Shown here: piece by piece, positions 39,894-48,306 of the stretch
Position numbering within the stretch: position 1 is the stretch's first letter
Layout: the number at the start of each line of letters is the position of its first letter
NCBI RefSeq assembly: GCF_018905915.1
Contig: NZ_CP064782.1
Span: 1,984,001 to 2,048,000 of the forward strand
Source: Azospira inquinata
GTDB taxonomy: Bacteria; Pseudomonadota; Gammaproteobacteria; Burkholderiales; Rhodocyclaceae
Reading direction: 5' to 3'
Length of the DNA stretch: 64,000 nt
Program-made: the position numbers and the translations under genes
The notes under the pieces: generated by a model
The model's input: only the letters and a program-made list of their open reading frames with translations
Told to the model about the DNA's origin: nothing
The model's database searches: none

Positions 39894-40211
39894 GTTTTCC
39901 TTCTTTTCGTTTTTGCTGACTCCCAAGGCTCTCGACGAGCTTCTTATGGCTCCGCCCCGGAGGGGGCGGGCCACTTTTTCCTCTACGAGAGATGTGCCAT
40001 GGTTGTTGGGGATTGGGGAGTGGTGCCCGATAGCACCCCGGGGCGGGGTTTATCCTGCCTGGGATGCGCCAAAGGGCTGCATATTTCCTATGATGGCGGG
40101 TGTCCCCTGGTGCCGGTCCCGGGTGAAATAGACGGGTGGGGGCATTGGCCCTGTTGGCAAGGTGGCCTGTTTCCGTATTCCTGGCTTACCAAGGACTAGA
40201 TTGGATACTCC
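39894..40211. other. Gap between the pump genes and kdpDE
   Basis: A gap of 318 bases, unusual because kdpC and kdpD usually lie close together. It contains a terminator-like hairpin (listed separately), a small stem GGTGC-ccgata-GCACC near 40022-40037, and an open frame of 66 codons at 39999-40199, rich in Gly, Trp and Pro with three Cys, that has no recognisable ribosome site. The frame is not called as a gene here. No clear promoter is found before kdpD. Confidence 0.6.
39947..39979 (+). terminator. Terminator or attenuator between kdpC and kdpD
   Basis: TGGCTCCGCCCC pairs with GGGGCGGGCCA (one bulge) around a short GGAG-like loop, followed by CTTTTT. It would end or attenuate the pump transcript before the sensor genes, so kdpDE may be expressed at a lower or separate level. 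Confidence 0.6.
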
Positions 40212-42908
40212 ATGACAGAAGTTCGTCCCGACCCCGACCAGTTGCTGAGCCAGATTCAGCATGAAGCAGCCAAGGCCCAGCGGGGAAAACTGAAAATCTT
40301 TTTTGGCGCCAGCGCCGGGGTGGGTAAAACCTACGCCATGCTGGCGGCGGCCCGACAGCAGCAGTCCCAAGGTCTGGATGTGCTGATTGGGGTGGTGGAA
40401 ACCCATGGCCGCAAGGACACGGAGGCCATGGCGGCGGGGCTGGAGCGCCTTCCCCTTCAGGAAATTCCCTATCGGGATCAGGTGTTGTACGAATTCAATC
40501 TGGATGAAGCCCTACGCCGAAAACCGGCCCTGATTCTCATGGACGAGCTGGCCCACTCCAACGTGAGCGGGGCCCGGCACCCCAAGCGCTGGCAGGATGT
40601 GGAGGAGTTGCTGGCGGCGGGGATCGACGTTTACGGCACCATTAACGTGCAGCATCTGGATTCCCTCAACGATGTGGTCAGCGGTATTACGGGCATTCGG
40701 GTGTGGGAAACGGTGCCGGATCGGTTTTTTGACAGCGCGGACGAGGTCATTCTGGTGGACCTCCCCCCGGATGAACTGTTGCAGCGCCTCAAGGAAGGCA
40801 AGGTCTATTTGCCCCAGCAGGCGGAACGGGCGATTCGCAACTTTTTCCGCAAAGGTAACCTGATTGCCTTGCGGGAACTGGCCCTACGCCGCACGGCGGA
40901 CCGGGTGGATGAGGACATGCTGGCCTACCGGCGCAAACAGGCGGTACCCGCCCTCTGGCCCACCCGGGAATCCCTGCTGGTCTGCGTGGGGCCGGACGCC
41001 GGGGGAGAGCGGGTGGTGCGTAGCGGCGCCCGCCTAGCTAATCAGTGGAATATCCCCTGGCATGCCATTTATGTGGAAACCCCAGCCTTACAGCGCTTGC
41101 CCGGGGCGGCTCGGGAACGGATATTCAAGACCCTGAGCCTGGCGGAGGAATTGGGGGCAGAAACCGCGACCCTGGCAGGGAACGACGGGGCTGCCGTGGC
41201 GGTGAAATATCTACAAGACCATAATTTATCCAAAGTGGTGGTGGGCCGCGGCCGTCGCGTTCAATGGTCCTTCTGGCACGTGGGCTTTGTGTCCCGGTTG
41301 TGTCGCCTGGCACCGGACCTGGATGTCATTCTGATCGCCAGAAATGCCGCCGTGTCTCCAGCGGAGGAGGCCCGGGAAGTCCCTCGCTCCGGACGGGGGC
41401 CTGCCTGGCCTTCCTATCTGCTCAGTGCCCTGGTTTGTGCTGCCATGACCCTGTTGGCCACGCCGCTACATGCCTATTTTGATCTGGCCAATATCGTCAT
41501 GTTGTTTTTGGTGGCGGTCGTGGTGGTGGCGTTGTGGCTGGGGCGAGGGCCTGCGGTGCTGGCCTCCTTGTTGAGTGTGGCGGCTTTCGACTTTTTCTTT
41601 GTGCCGCCTCGCCTGTCCTTTGCGGTCAGCGATGTGCAGTATTTGATGACCTTTTTCATCATGTTGCTGGTGGGCCTATTGGTCGGCCAGTTAACCGCCG
41701 GCTTGAAATACCAGGCCCGGGTGGCGACCCGGCGGGAGGATCGGGTGCGGGCCCTCTACGAATTTTCCCGGGACTTGTCCGGGGCCTTGCAGGTGGAGCA
41801 GATCAGCGATATTTGCACCCGTTTCCTGGAGGGGGAATTTCAGGCCCGGGGGACCCTGCTTTTATCCGATGCCCAGGATCATCTTCAGGCGCCAGCCAAT
41901 ACGGCCATTGATGTGGGCATTGCCCAATGGGCCTTCGATCACGAGGAAGGGGCTGGCCGGGGCACCAATACCCTGCCCGGCAGCCCCATTCTGTATCTGC
42001 CCCTGAAAGCGCCCATGCGGGTCCGGGGGGTACTGGCCATTGAATCGTCCCATCCGGGCCGGGCTCTGAGCCCGGAACAGCGCCGGTCTCTGGATACCAT
42101 GGCCCGCTTGATATCCATTGCCCTGGAGCGGGTTCATTATGTGGAAGTAGCCCAGGTCACGACCGTGGAAATGGAGTCTGAGCGCATGAGAAATTCCCTG
42201 CTGTCGGCCATTTCCCATGATTTGCGTACGCCCTTAAGCGCCCTGGTCGGGCTGGCGGAATCCATGTCCATGACCAAGCCGCCCCTGAGCCCAGCCCAGC
42301 AGGAAGTGGCTGGGGCCATGCGGGAAGAGTCCTTGCGCATGAATGCCCTGGTGAATAATTTGCTCGACATGGCCCGCCTCCAGGCAGGCAAGATACAGCT
42401 CAATCGCCAGTGGCAGCCCCTGGAGGAAATTGTCGGTAGCGCTCTCCATGACATGGACGGAGTATTGGGACAACGTCCCGTGGTGATTGCCCTGGGCGAT
42501 GATTTACCTCTGCTGCATCTGGATGGGGTGTTGCTGGGCCGGGTATTCTGCAATTTGCTGGAAAATGCGGTGAAATACACTCCCGCCCATACGCCCATTG
42601 AGATTGGGGCAACGGTCCTGTCGGATCAGGTGGAAGTGTGGGTGGCGGATGAGGGCCCGGGCCTGCCCCCGGGTAAGGAAGAGGCTATTTTCAACAAGTT
42701 TGAACGTGGTCAAAAGGAAGGGACGATGCCCGGAGTGGGGTTGGGGCTGGCGATTTGCCGGGCCATTGTGCAGGCCCATGGGGGAACGATCCGGGGCGAA
42801 AACCGGCACCCACGAGGTGCCCGCTTTGTCATGACCTTTCCCCGGGGGACGCCCCCCGAAGTGGGAGAGGAAATGGAATCCGAGGGGGAAGGAGAATCCC
42901 AGCCATGA
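40212..42908 (+). CDS. kdpD: Sensor histidine kinase KdpD
   Basis: An 898-residue membrane kinase that responds to low K+ or ionic stress. The N-terminal KdpD domain has a Walker A loop (GASAGVGKTY near residue 35) and LILMDELAHSNVSGARHPKR; a USP-like domain follows (about 250-375). Four membrane helices lie at about 400-500, then a GAF domain and the kinase core: SAISHDLRTPL with His669, an N-box (NLLENAVKY) and G-boxes (DEGPGLPPG, VGLGLAICRAI). Its stop overlaps the kdpE start (ATGA). Confidence 0.97.
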   Translation: MTEVRPDPDQLLSQIQHEAAKAQRGKLKIFFGASAGVGKTYAMLAAARQQQSQGLDVLIGVVETHGRKDTEAMAAGLERLPLQEIPYRDQVLYEFNLDEALRRKPALILMDELAHSNVSGARHPKRWQDVEELLAAGIDVYGTINVQHLDSLNDVVSGITGIRVWETVPDRFFDSADEVILVDLPPDELLQRLKEGKVYLPQQAERAIRNFFRKGNLIALRELALRRTADRVDEDMLAYRRKQAVPALWPTRESLLVCVGPDAGGERVVRSGARLANQWNIPWHAIYVETPALQRLPGAARERIFKTLSLAEELGAETATLAGNDGAAVAVKYLQDHNLSKVVVGRGRRVQWSFWHVGFVSRLCRLAPDLDVILIARNAAVSPAEEAREVPRSGRGPAWPSYLLSALVCAAMTLLATPLHAYFDLANIVMLFLVAVVVVALWLGRGPAVLASLLSVAAFDFFFVPPRLSFAVSDVQYLMTFFIMLLVGLLVGQLTAGLKYQARVATRREDRVRALYEFSRDLSGALQVEQISDICTRFLEGEFQARGTLLLSDAQDHLQAPANTAIDVGIAQWAFDHEEGAGRGTNTLPGSPILYLPLKAPMRVRGVLAIESSHPGRALSPEQRRSLDTMARLISIALERVHYVEVAQVTTVEMESERMRNSLLSAISHDLRTPLSALVGLAESMSMTKPPLSPAQQEVAGAMREESLRMNALVNNLLDMARLQAGKIQLNRQWQPLEEIVGSALHDMDGVLGQRPVVIALGDDLPLLHLDGVLLGRVFCNLLENAVKYTPAHTPIEIGATVLSDQVEVWVADEGPGLPPGKEEAIFNKFERGQKEGTMPGVGLGLAICRAIVQAHGGTIRGENRHPRGARFVMTFPRGTPPEVGEEMESEGEGESQP

Positions 42909-43597
42909 GTACGTCCGTACCTAACATCGTGGTGGTGGAGGATGAACCCCAGATCCGCCGCTTCATCCGGCTGACCCTGGAGGAAGAAGGCTGTCACGTG
43001 TTTGAGGCCGACACCTGCCGGCGCGGTCTGATTGAAGTGGGCACCCGCAAAGCCGACATGGTGGTGTTGGATTTGGGCTTGCCGGATGGGGATGGGCTGG
43101 ACTTTATCCGGGATATGCGAACCTGGAGCAACGCCCCCATTCTGGTGTTGTCGGCCAGAACCACGGAAGAAGACAAGGTGGGGGCCCTGGATGTGGGGGC
43201 CGACGATTATCTGACCAAACCCTTCGGAGCCGCCGAGTTATCCGCCCGGGTGCGGGCCCAGCTGCGTCGGCGTTCCCTGGGGAGCGGCGACGGTTCCCCC
43301 CTGGTGGTTTTTGGCAATCTCAAAGTGGATTTGGCGAAACGCCTGGTAGAAAAGGCCGGGGAGCCGCTCCATCTCACCCCCATTGAATTTCGGCTATTGG
43401 CTTATCTGTTGGCCAATCCGTCCTGCGTGCTGACTCATCGGCAGCTGCTCCACGCGGCCTGGGGCCCCAGCCACAGCGAGGACAGCCATTATGTGCGGGT
43501 CTATATGGGGGCCTTGCGCAAGAAAATCGAGGATCAGCCTTCCCGGCCCAAGCACCTGCTGACCGAGGCAGGGGTCGGCTATCGCTTTGTGCTTTAG
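42905..43597 (+). CDS. kdpE: Response regulator KdpE
   Basis: A 230-residue OmpR-type regulator. The receiver has VVVEDEP, phosphoacceptor Asp56 in VVLDLGLPDGDG, and DDYLTKPFG with the conserved Lys; the winged-helix DNA-binding domain ends with YVRVYMGALRKKIE. It is phosphorylated by KdpD and activates kdpFABC. The frame extends upstream into kdpD, but the ATG in the ATGA overlap is the natural start. It converges on a LysR gene, 50 bases away. Confidence 0.97.
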   Translation: MSTSVPNIVVVEDEPQIRRFIRLTLEEEGCHVFEADTCRRGLIEVGTRKADMVVLDLGLPDGDGLDFIRDMRTWSNAPILVLSARTTEEDKVGALDVGADDYLTKPFGAAELSARVRAQLRRRSLGSGDGSPLVVFGNLKVDLAKRLVEKAGEPLHLTPIEFRLLAYLLANPSCVLTHRQLLHAAWGPSHSEDSHYVRVYMGALRKKIEDQPSRPKHLLTEAGVGYRFVL

Positions 43598-43647
43598 GTT
43601 CAGCACTCCGGTGGTGGGCCGCACAACGGGATTTTTCCGGTGCTGGC

Positions 43648-44559
43648 TCAGGTCAATCTCTCCGTCAGGGCCGCCCGCACCTCCGGCTTTTCCAGTTCGG
43701 CCAGGAACCAGGCCAGGGCCTTGCCTTCCTGCCTGGTGCGCCAGGCGATATAGCAGGCCAGGGGCGGGGTGTCGTCCGCCAGCCGCTTGATGACCAGACG
43801 CCCGGCGGCCACGGCCGGAAGCACCTGCCAGGGGGGCAGATGACCCACCCCCAGGCCCGCTTCCTGGGCCGCCAGCTTGGCCGCCATGTCCGGCACCCGC
43901 AGGGTGTCCTGGCCTTCCAGAATGCCCGTGCTGCGGGCCAGCAATTCCTGGGAGGTGTCCGGCACCACCACGGCCCGGTGGCGAATCAGCTCCTCCCGGG
44001 AGAGGGGATCGGGCAGGGCGGCCAGGGGGTGATGGGGGGCCACGGCAAAGAGCAGTTGGATGGTTCCCAGGGAGCGGGAGGAAATGCCGCTCCGGCTCGG
44101 CAGGTCCCCGGGGGCGCCGATGACCAGATCGGCCCGGTCCGTGGCCAGGGCGTCCCAGGCCCCCCCCAGCACCTCATAGCTGAGGCGGATGCGGGTGCCC
44201 CGGCCCTGGGCGTAAAAGCGCTCCAGCAGGGGCCAGAGGCGCTGGGCCGGGATGAGCATGTCCACCCCGATGGTGAGCTCCGTTTCCCAGCCCGTGGCCA
44301 CCCGCTTTACCCGGCATTCCAGCTCCGCCGCCGCCCGCAGCAGATGGCGTCCGTCCCCCAGCAGGGTGCGGCCCGCTGGGGTGAGGGTGGCCCGGCGGCC
44401 GGATTTTTCAAAGAGGGCCACCCCCAATTCCGACTCCAGCTTTTGCATGGCGTGGGTCAGGGCCGAAGGCACCCGGTGTAAATCCTGGGCCGCCGCCGCA
44501 TAGGAACCCCGGGCGTCAATGGCGTCCAGAATTTGCAGGGCATCGAGGGAAAGTTTCAT
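43648..44559 (-). CDS. LysR-family transcriptional regulator
   Basis: A 303-residue regulator with an N-terminal helix-turn-helix (LSLDALQILDAIDARGSYAA, then ALTHAMQKLESELGVALFEK) and a C-terminal effector-binding domain. It diverges from the pirin gene across a 137-base region with repeated motifs, a standard layout in which the LysR protein controls the divergent gene and itself. The effector is unknown. The N-terminal spacing around SYAAAAQDLHRVPSAL differs slightly from typical LysR (usually FTRAA) but is within the family. Confidence 0.9.
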   Translation of the reverse strand: MKLSLDALQILDAIDARGSYAAAAQDLHRVPSALTHAMQKLESELGVALFEKSGRRATLTPAGRTLLGDGRHLLRAAAELECRVKRVATGWETELTIGVDMLIPAQRLWPLLERFYAQGRGTRIRLSYEVLGGAWDALATDRADLVIGAPGDLPSRSGISSRSLGTIQLLFAVAPHHPLAALPDPLSREELIRHRAVVVPDTSQELLARSTGILEGQDTLRVPDMAAKLAAQEAGLGVGHLPPWQVLPAVAAGRLVIKRLADDTPPLACYIAWRTRQEGKALAWFLAELEKPEVRAALTERLT

Positions 44560-44560
44560 T

Positions 44561-44595
44561 GGTGAAAAATACTGAAAGGTTTGGTGAAAAGTATT
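44561..44595. promoter_or_regulatory. Repeated motif / likely LysR operator
   Basis: GGTGAAAAATA at 44561-44571 is repeated as GGTGAAAAGTA at 44583-44593, 22 bp apart (two helix turns). Overlapping these, AATACT (44568-44573) and AGTATT (44590-44595) form an inverted repeat. The block starts one base upstream of the LysR ATG, so binding there would block the regulator's own gene. Confidence 0.45.
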
Positions 44596-44696
44596 CGCTG
44601 GTATTTAGGAACATTGTTTCCTAGCATAAGGTCTGAGCCAATGAAATCAACAATTTTTTTCAAGCGAACCCGCCAGATTCCTTTCCGAACCCTGCC

Positions 44697-45455
44697 ATGA
44701 TCCAGCTGCGCGCCGCCTCCGACCGGGGCCATGCCGATTACGGCTGGCTGGTCACCCACTACAGTTTTTCCTTCGGGGATTATTACGATCCGGGGGAAAT
44801 GGGCTGGGGCGCCCTGCGGGTCATCAACGACGATTTCATCGCCCCCGGCTCGGGCTTCGGCCCCCATGGCCACAAGGACATGGAAATCCTCACCTACGTG
44901 CTCTCCGGCACCCTGGAACACCGGGACAGCCTGGGCCACGGCGGCCGCCTGGGGCCCGGAGAGGTGCAGCGCATGAGCGCGGGCCGGGGCATTCGCCACA
45001 GCGAGGTCAATCCTTCCCCGGATACCCCCCTGCGCCTGCTGCAAATCTGGATCGAACCCGGCCAGCCGGGTCGGGAACCGGGCTACGAACAGCGACCCGC
45101 CCCGGATGAAGCCAAGCGGGGCCGCCTGCTGCCCATCGCCTCCCCGGATGGCCGGGAGGGCAGTACCACCCTGGGCCAGGATGCCCTGGTCTATGCCAGC
45201 CTGCTGGCTCCCGGGGAAGGCCTGGATTACACCCTGGCCCCGGAACGGCTGGCCTACGTGCACCTGATCCGGGGGGAACTGGAAATCAACGGGGTGCCCC
45301 TGTCCCCCGGGGACGGGGCCAAGATCGCCCCGGAACCCCACCGGGACCACCTGGCCTTTCGCCTCCCCAGCCGTCCCGAAACGGTCATGTCCTCCGGGCA
45401 GACTGGAACGCCGGACCTTACCGAATTCCTGCTCTTCGACCTGCCGCCGCTATGA
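44697..45455 (+). CDS. Pirin family protein (YhhW-like)
   Basis: A 252-residue bicupin of the pirin family. The metal-binding His/Glu set of the N-terminal cupin is present (GPHGHKDMEILTYVL with GTLEHRDS, and RGIRHSEVNPS). Some pirins have quercetin 2,3-dioxygenase activity, others act as redox-linked regulators; which applies here is unknown. It diverges from a LysR gene and is followed after 71 bases by a WrbA-like flavoprotein, suggesting a quinone or electrophile-stress unit. Confidence 0.9.
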   Translation: MIQLRAASDRGHADYGWLVTHYSFSFGDYYDPGEMGWGALRVINDDFIAPGSGFGPHGHKDMEILTYVLSGTLEHRDSLGHGGRLGPGEVQRMSAGRGIRHSEVNPSPDTPLRLLQIWIEPGQPGREPGYEQRPAPDEAKRGRLLPIASPDGREGSTTLGQDALVYASLLAPGEGLDYTLAPERLAYVHLIRGELEINGVPLSPGDGAKIAPEPHRDHLAFRLPSRPETVMSSGQTGTPDLTEFLLFDLPPL

Positions 45456-45526
45456 GTGGCGGGCGGGGGGCGTGGATTACCCCAACCCCAACAGGGAAAC
45501 TTCTTACAACATCAGGAGAATCAACA

Positions 45527-46093
45527 ATGGCAAAAATCGTCGTGGTTTATCACAGTGGCTACGGCCACACCGCCAAACAGGCCGAAGCCGTGGCCGCCGG
45601 GGCCAAGGAAGTGGCCGAGGTGCAGCTGGTGGCCCTGAGCGACATCGCCGCCGTGCCCTGGGCCGATCTGGCTGCCGCCGACGGCATCATTTTCGGCGCC
45701 CCCACCTACATGGGCGGCCCCTCCGCCAAGTTCAAGGAATTCGCCGACGCTTCCTCCAAGGCCTGGTTCAACCGGGACTGGCAGGACAAGGTGGCCGGGG
45801 GCTTCACCAACTCCGCCTCCTGGCTGGGCGACAAGTCCGGCACCATGAGCGCCCTCACCACCCTGGCCATGCAGCACGGCATGATCTGGGTGAGCCTGGG
45901 CCTGCTGCCCGCCAACAGCTCCAAGGCCCAGCGCAATGACGTGAACCGGGTGGGGGCCGCCTACGGCGCCATGGCCCAGTCCGACTCCGACCTGCCCGCC
46001 GATCAGGTGCCCCCCGCCGGTGACCTGGAAACCGCCCGGCTCTACGGCAAGCGGGTGGCGGAAGCCACCGTCCGCTTCGTCAAGGGCCGCTAA
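45527..46093 (+). CDS. Flavodoxin-like NAD(P)H:quinone reductase (WrbA family)
   Basis: A 188-residue flavodoxin-fold protein. The FMN phosphate loop is YHSGYGHTAKQAEAVAAGAK, and GAPTYMGGPSAKFKEF and FTNSASWLGDKS are typical of WrbA-type proteins, which reduce quinones by two electrons. The ATG follows AGGAGAATCAACA; the frame runs 75 bases further up without support. It is the second gene behind the pirin, so both may answer to the divergent LysR protein. Slightly shorter than E. coli WrbA (198). Confidence 0.88.
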   Translation: MAKIVVVYHSGYGHTAKQAEAVAAGAKEVAEVQLVALSDIAAVPWADLAAADGIIFGAPTYMGGPSAKFKEFADASSKAWFNRDWQDKVAGGFTNSASWLGDKSGTMSALTTLAMQHGMIWVSLGLLPANSSKAQRNDVNRVGAAYGAMAQSDSDLPADQVPPAGDLETARLYGKRVAEATVRFVKGR

Positions 46094-46119
46094 GGTTCGG
46101 CCTTCGGGCCCTTTGCCCA

Positions 46120-46162
46120 GGGCTCAAGGCCGGAAGGCTTTCGCGCCATCGGCCTTGAGCCC
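46120..46162. repeat. Long inverted repeat after the flavodoxin gene
   Basis: Perfect 12-bp arms GGGCTCAAGGCC (46120-46131) and GGCCTTGAGCCC (46151-46162) with a 19-base loop. No T run follows, so it is not a standard terminator; it may protect the mRNA end or be a protein site. Confidence 0.7.
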
Positions 46163-46175
46163 CGGCCTATCGGTC

Positions 46176-46254
46176 CCGAGGAACCGAGGAGCCAAGGAGC
46201 CAAGGAGCCAAGGAGCCAAGGAACCGAGGAACCGAGGAACCGAGGAACCAAGGG
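46176..46254 (+). repeat. Tandem array of an 8-bp unit (about 10 copies)
   Basis: Nearly ten direct copies of CCRAGGAR, in runs: CCGAGGAA/G twice, CCAAGGAG/A four times, CCGAGGAA three times, then a partial CCAAGGG. An 8-bp unit is not a multiple of three, so a frame across it would shift with copy number. It lies between the flavodoxin gene and the terminator at 46417. Confidence 0.9.
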
Positions 46255-46416
46255 CCTCCCCGGCGCGGTACGCTGGGGAGGCCCGGTTTATAACGGCCTT
46301 CGGTGAGGCCTCGGGCTGCGGCTTGTTAATCGTCGCGCCCCAGCCCTTCCCCTGGCTTCCCCTTTTCCCCCATTACCCCGGGGGCTCCCGCTTCCCCGTG
46401 GCGGGCCCCCTCTCCC

Positions 46417-46444
46417 GCCCCGGCCTGGTCCGGGGCTTTTTTTT
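46417..46444 (+). terminator. Intrinsic terminator before the two-receiver gene
   Basis: Stem GCCCCGG / CCGGGGC with a CCTGGT loop followed by eight T. A second dyad, CCTGGTCCGG and CCGGACCAGG, overlaps it. It most likely ends the pirin-flavodoxin transcript. Confidence 0.85.
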
Positions 46445-46495
46445 GCCCCTGACTCCGGACCAGGGGCGGCGGGCGGGGCCGGAACCATGGCTTTT

Positions 46496-46504
46496 TGCTA
46501 TAGT
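46496..46504 (+). promoter_or_regulatory. Extended -10 promoter of the two-receiver gene
   Basis: TGCTATAGT is an extended -10 element (TGn plus TATAGT) 25 bases before the ATG, directly after a terminator. Such promoters need no strong -35 box. Confidence 0.5.
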
Positions 46505-46528
46505 CTCCCGGATTGAGGAGCCTATGCC

Positions 46529-47329
46529 ATGAACCTATTTTCATCCATCGCCGATCCCTCCGTGGTGTTGGTGGAGCCGTCCACCACCCAGGCCCATCTG
46601 GTCCAGCATTTCCTGAAAAACTGCGGGGTGCATCGCATCCATACCGTGGGCACGGGCAACGACGCCCTGGCGGTCATGCTCCAGGAGCCGCCCACGGTGG
46701 CCATCAGCGCCATGTATCTGCCGGATATGACGGGCACGGAACTGGTCTACGCCATGCGGGCCGAGCCGGATCTGGAAGCCCTGCCCTTTGTCCTCATTTC
46801 CAGCGAAACCCGGCCCCAGGTGCTGGACCCCATTCGCCAGTCCGGGGCCTGCTCCATCCTGCCCAAGCCCTTTTCCGAGGCCCAGCTGCACCAAGCCCTG
46901 CGGGCCGTGCTGGACCTGCTCATCGACGGGGAACAGCTGGATACGGATCGGGAACTGGAAAGCCTCAAGGTGCTGCTGGTGGATGACAGCGCCACCTCCC
47001 GCAAATTTCTGCGTCACATCCTGGAACGCCTGGGCATCGAGCACTTTCTCGAAGCCAACAACGGCAAGGAGGCGGTGGCCATCCTGGCGGAAACCCTGGT
47101 GGATCTGGTGCTGACCGATTACCACATGCCGGAAATGGACGGCAAAGCCCTGGTGGAATACATCCGCACCCAGAGCTGGCAGACCACCGTGCCCATTCTC
47201 ATGGTGACCAGCGACGACAATGAAAGCCGTCTGGCGGCGGTGGAAAAGGCCGGGGTGTCCGCTATCTGCGACAAGCCCTTCGACATCCAGACCGTGCGTC
47301 AGCTGGTGGAAAAGGCCCTGGCCCAGTAG
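46529..47329 (+). CDS. Tandem receiver-domain protein (REC-REC), first receiver degenerate
   Basis: A 266-residue protein of two CheY-like domains and no output domain. The second receiver (about 147-266) is complete: LLVDDSA (Asp152-Asp153), phosphoacceptor Asp197 in LTDYHMPEMDG, and DKPFD. The first (about 10-130) keeps the fold and Lys113 (LPKPF) but has VEP for the acidic pair and Ala61 (ISAMYLPDMTG) where the phosphorylated Asp should be, so it cannot be phosphorylated in the usual way. Good GAGGAG site. A phosphate-flow or chemotaxis-type adaptor is likely; its kinase is not in this window. Confidence 0.88.
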   Translation: MNLFSSIADPSVVLVEPSTTQAHLVQHFLKNCGVHRIHTVGTGNDALAVMLQEPPTVAISAMYLPDMTGTELVYAMRAEPDLEALPFVLISSETRPQVLDPIRQSGACSILPKPFSEAQLHQALRAVLDLLIDGEQLDTDRELESLKVLLVDDSATSRKFLRHILERLGIEHFLEANNGKEAVAILAETLVDLVLTDYHMPEMDGKALVEYIRTQSWQTTVPILMVTSDDNESRLAAVEKAGVSAICDKPFDIQTVRQLVEKALAQ

Positions 47330-47338
47330 GGGCGGGGC

Positions 47339-48289
47339 TCAGGGGCGGGCGGGGGCGGGGCTCCGTCCCCAGAGGCCCAGAAGGGCCTGGAGGGCGGCGT
47401 AGAGACCGTAGAGCACGGACATGGCCACGGCCCCTTCCGTCGGGGCGCCCACGGCGGCAAAGCAGATGGCGGCGGCGGTTTCCCGGGTGCCCCAGCCGCC
47501 GAAACTCACGGGCAGGGCGGCCATGACAAAAATGGGGGCAGCGGCCACGGCAAACACCCAGAGGGGATAGTGGAGCCCGGCGGCCAGGCCGCCGCAGGCC
47601 AGGGCGGTAATGGAAAAAACCTGGACCAGCCCGGAAAGCCAGAGCTGATTGGCAAAGAGGGGCCCGAAGCCGGGCCGGGCTAAAAGCCGTCCCCCTTCCT
47701 GGCGCCACCGTTCGGGCAGCAGGGGCAGAAGGCCGTGGCGGCCCCCCAGATAAAGCAGGGCGGGGGCCAGGAGCAGGGCCAGGGTGGCCACCAGCACCAG
47801 GGCGGCCGTGGGCCCGGCGGGGAGCTGGGGGCCGCGCCAGAAGGCGGGCCAGCCATCCAGGAGCATGAGTCCCCCCACCAGCCCGGAAAAACTGCAGAGT
47901 ATCCAGAGGCCGCTGAACCGGTCCAGGGCCACGGACAGGCCCCCTTCCAGGAGGGGATTGCCCAGCTTCACCAGCCGGGCGGCCCGCAGCAGGTCACCGC
48001 TCATGGTGCCCCCCGGCAGCAGGGTGTTGGCGGCAATGCCCTGGAAATAGGCTTGGACCATGGGGGGCAAGGGGGCCTTCAGGCCCAGCCAGAGAGCCAG
48101 CCGCTGCCAGCGCAGGGCGGAAAAAAGATTGGATACCAGGGAGGCGAAAAAGCCCAGGCCCACCCAGAACAGGTTGAGGTGGCGGAAGGTGGCCACCAGC
48201 CGTTCCGGATGGACGGCCCACACCACGGCCCCCAGAAGCAGGGGGGCGGCGATGAGCTTGAGCCAGGTTTTGGGGCGCAGGGCGGCCAT
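47339..48289 (-). CDS. YbhN/LPG-synthase-like integral membrane protein
   Basis: A 316-residue protein with about 8 membrane helices of the lysylphosphatidylglycerol synthase transmembrane (UPF0104/YbhN) family. The typical ALRWQRLALWLGL and ANTLLPGGTMSGDLLRAARL stretches are seen. It lacks the soluble aminoacyl-transferase domain, so it is more likely a lipid or lipid-linked sugar flippase or partner. It is the last gene of a minus-strand run of five; the start lies 17 bases after the stop of the GT2 gene. Confidence 0.85.
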   Translation of the reverse strand: MAALRPKTWLKLIAAPLLLGAVVWAVHPERLVATFRHLNLFWVGLGFFASLVSNLFSALRWQRLALWLGLKAPLPPMVQAYFQGIAANTLLPGGTMSGDLLRAARLVKLGNPLLEGGLSVALDRFSGLWILCSFSGLVGGLMLLDGWPAFWRGPQLPAGPTAALVLVATLALLLAPALLYLGGRHGLLPLLPERWRQEGGRLLARPGFGPLFANQLWLSGLVQVFSITALACGGLAAGLHYPLWVFAVAAAPIFVMAALPVSFGGWGTRETAAAICFAAVGAPTEGAVAMSVLYGLYAALQALLGLWGRSPAPARP

Positions 48290-48306
48290 GAACGGGGCGA
48301 GAGGCC

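Noticed and set aside
39999..40199. 66-codon open frame before kdpD
   Set aside because: No ribosome site, odd Gly/Trp/Pro composition and it follows a terminator-like hairpin; kept only as part of the gap description.
46176..46254. Tandem repeats as a possible CRISPR array
   Set aside because: The unit is 8 bp with no spacers and no cas genes nearby; it is a simple tandem repeat.
46020..46532. Open frame of 170 codons across the 8-bp repeats
   Set aside because: It begins inside the flavodoxin gene in another frame and crosses an inverted repeat, the repeat tract and a terminator; no ribosome site.
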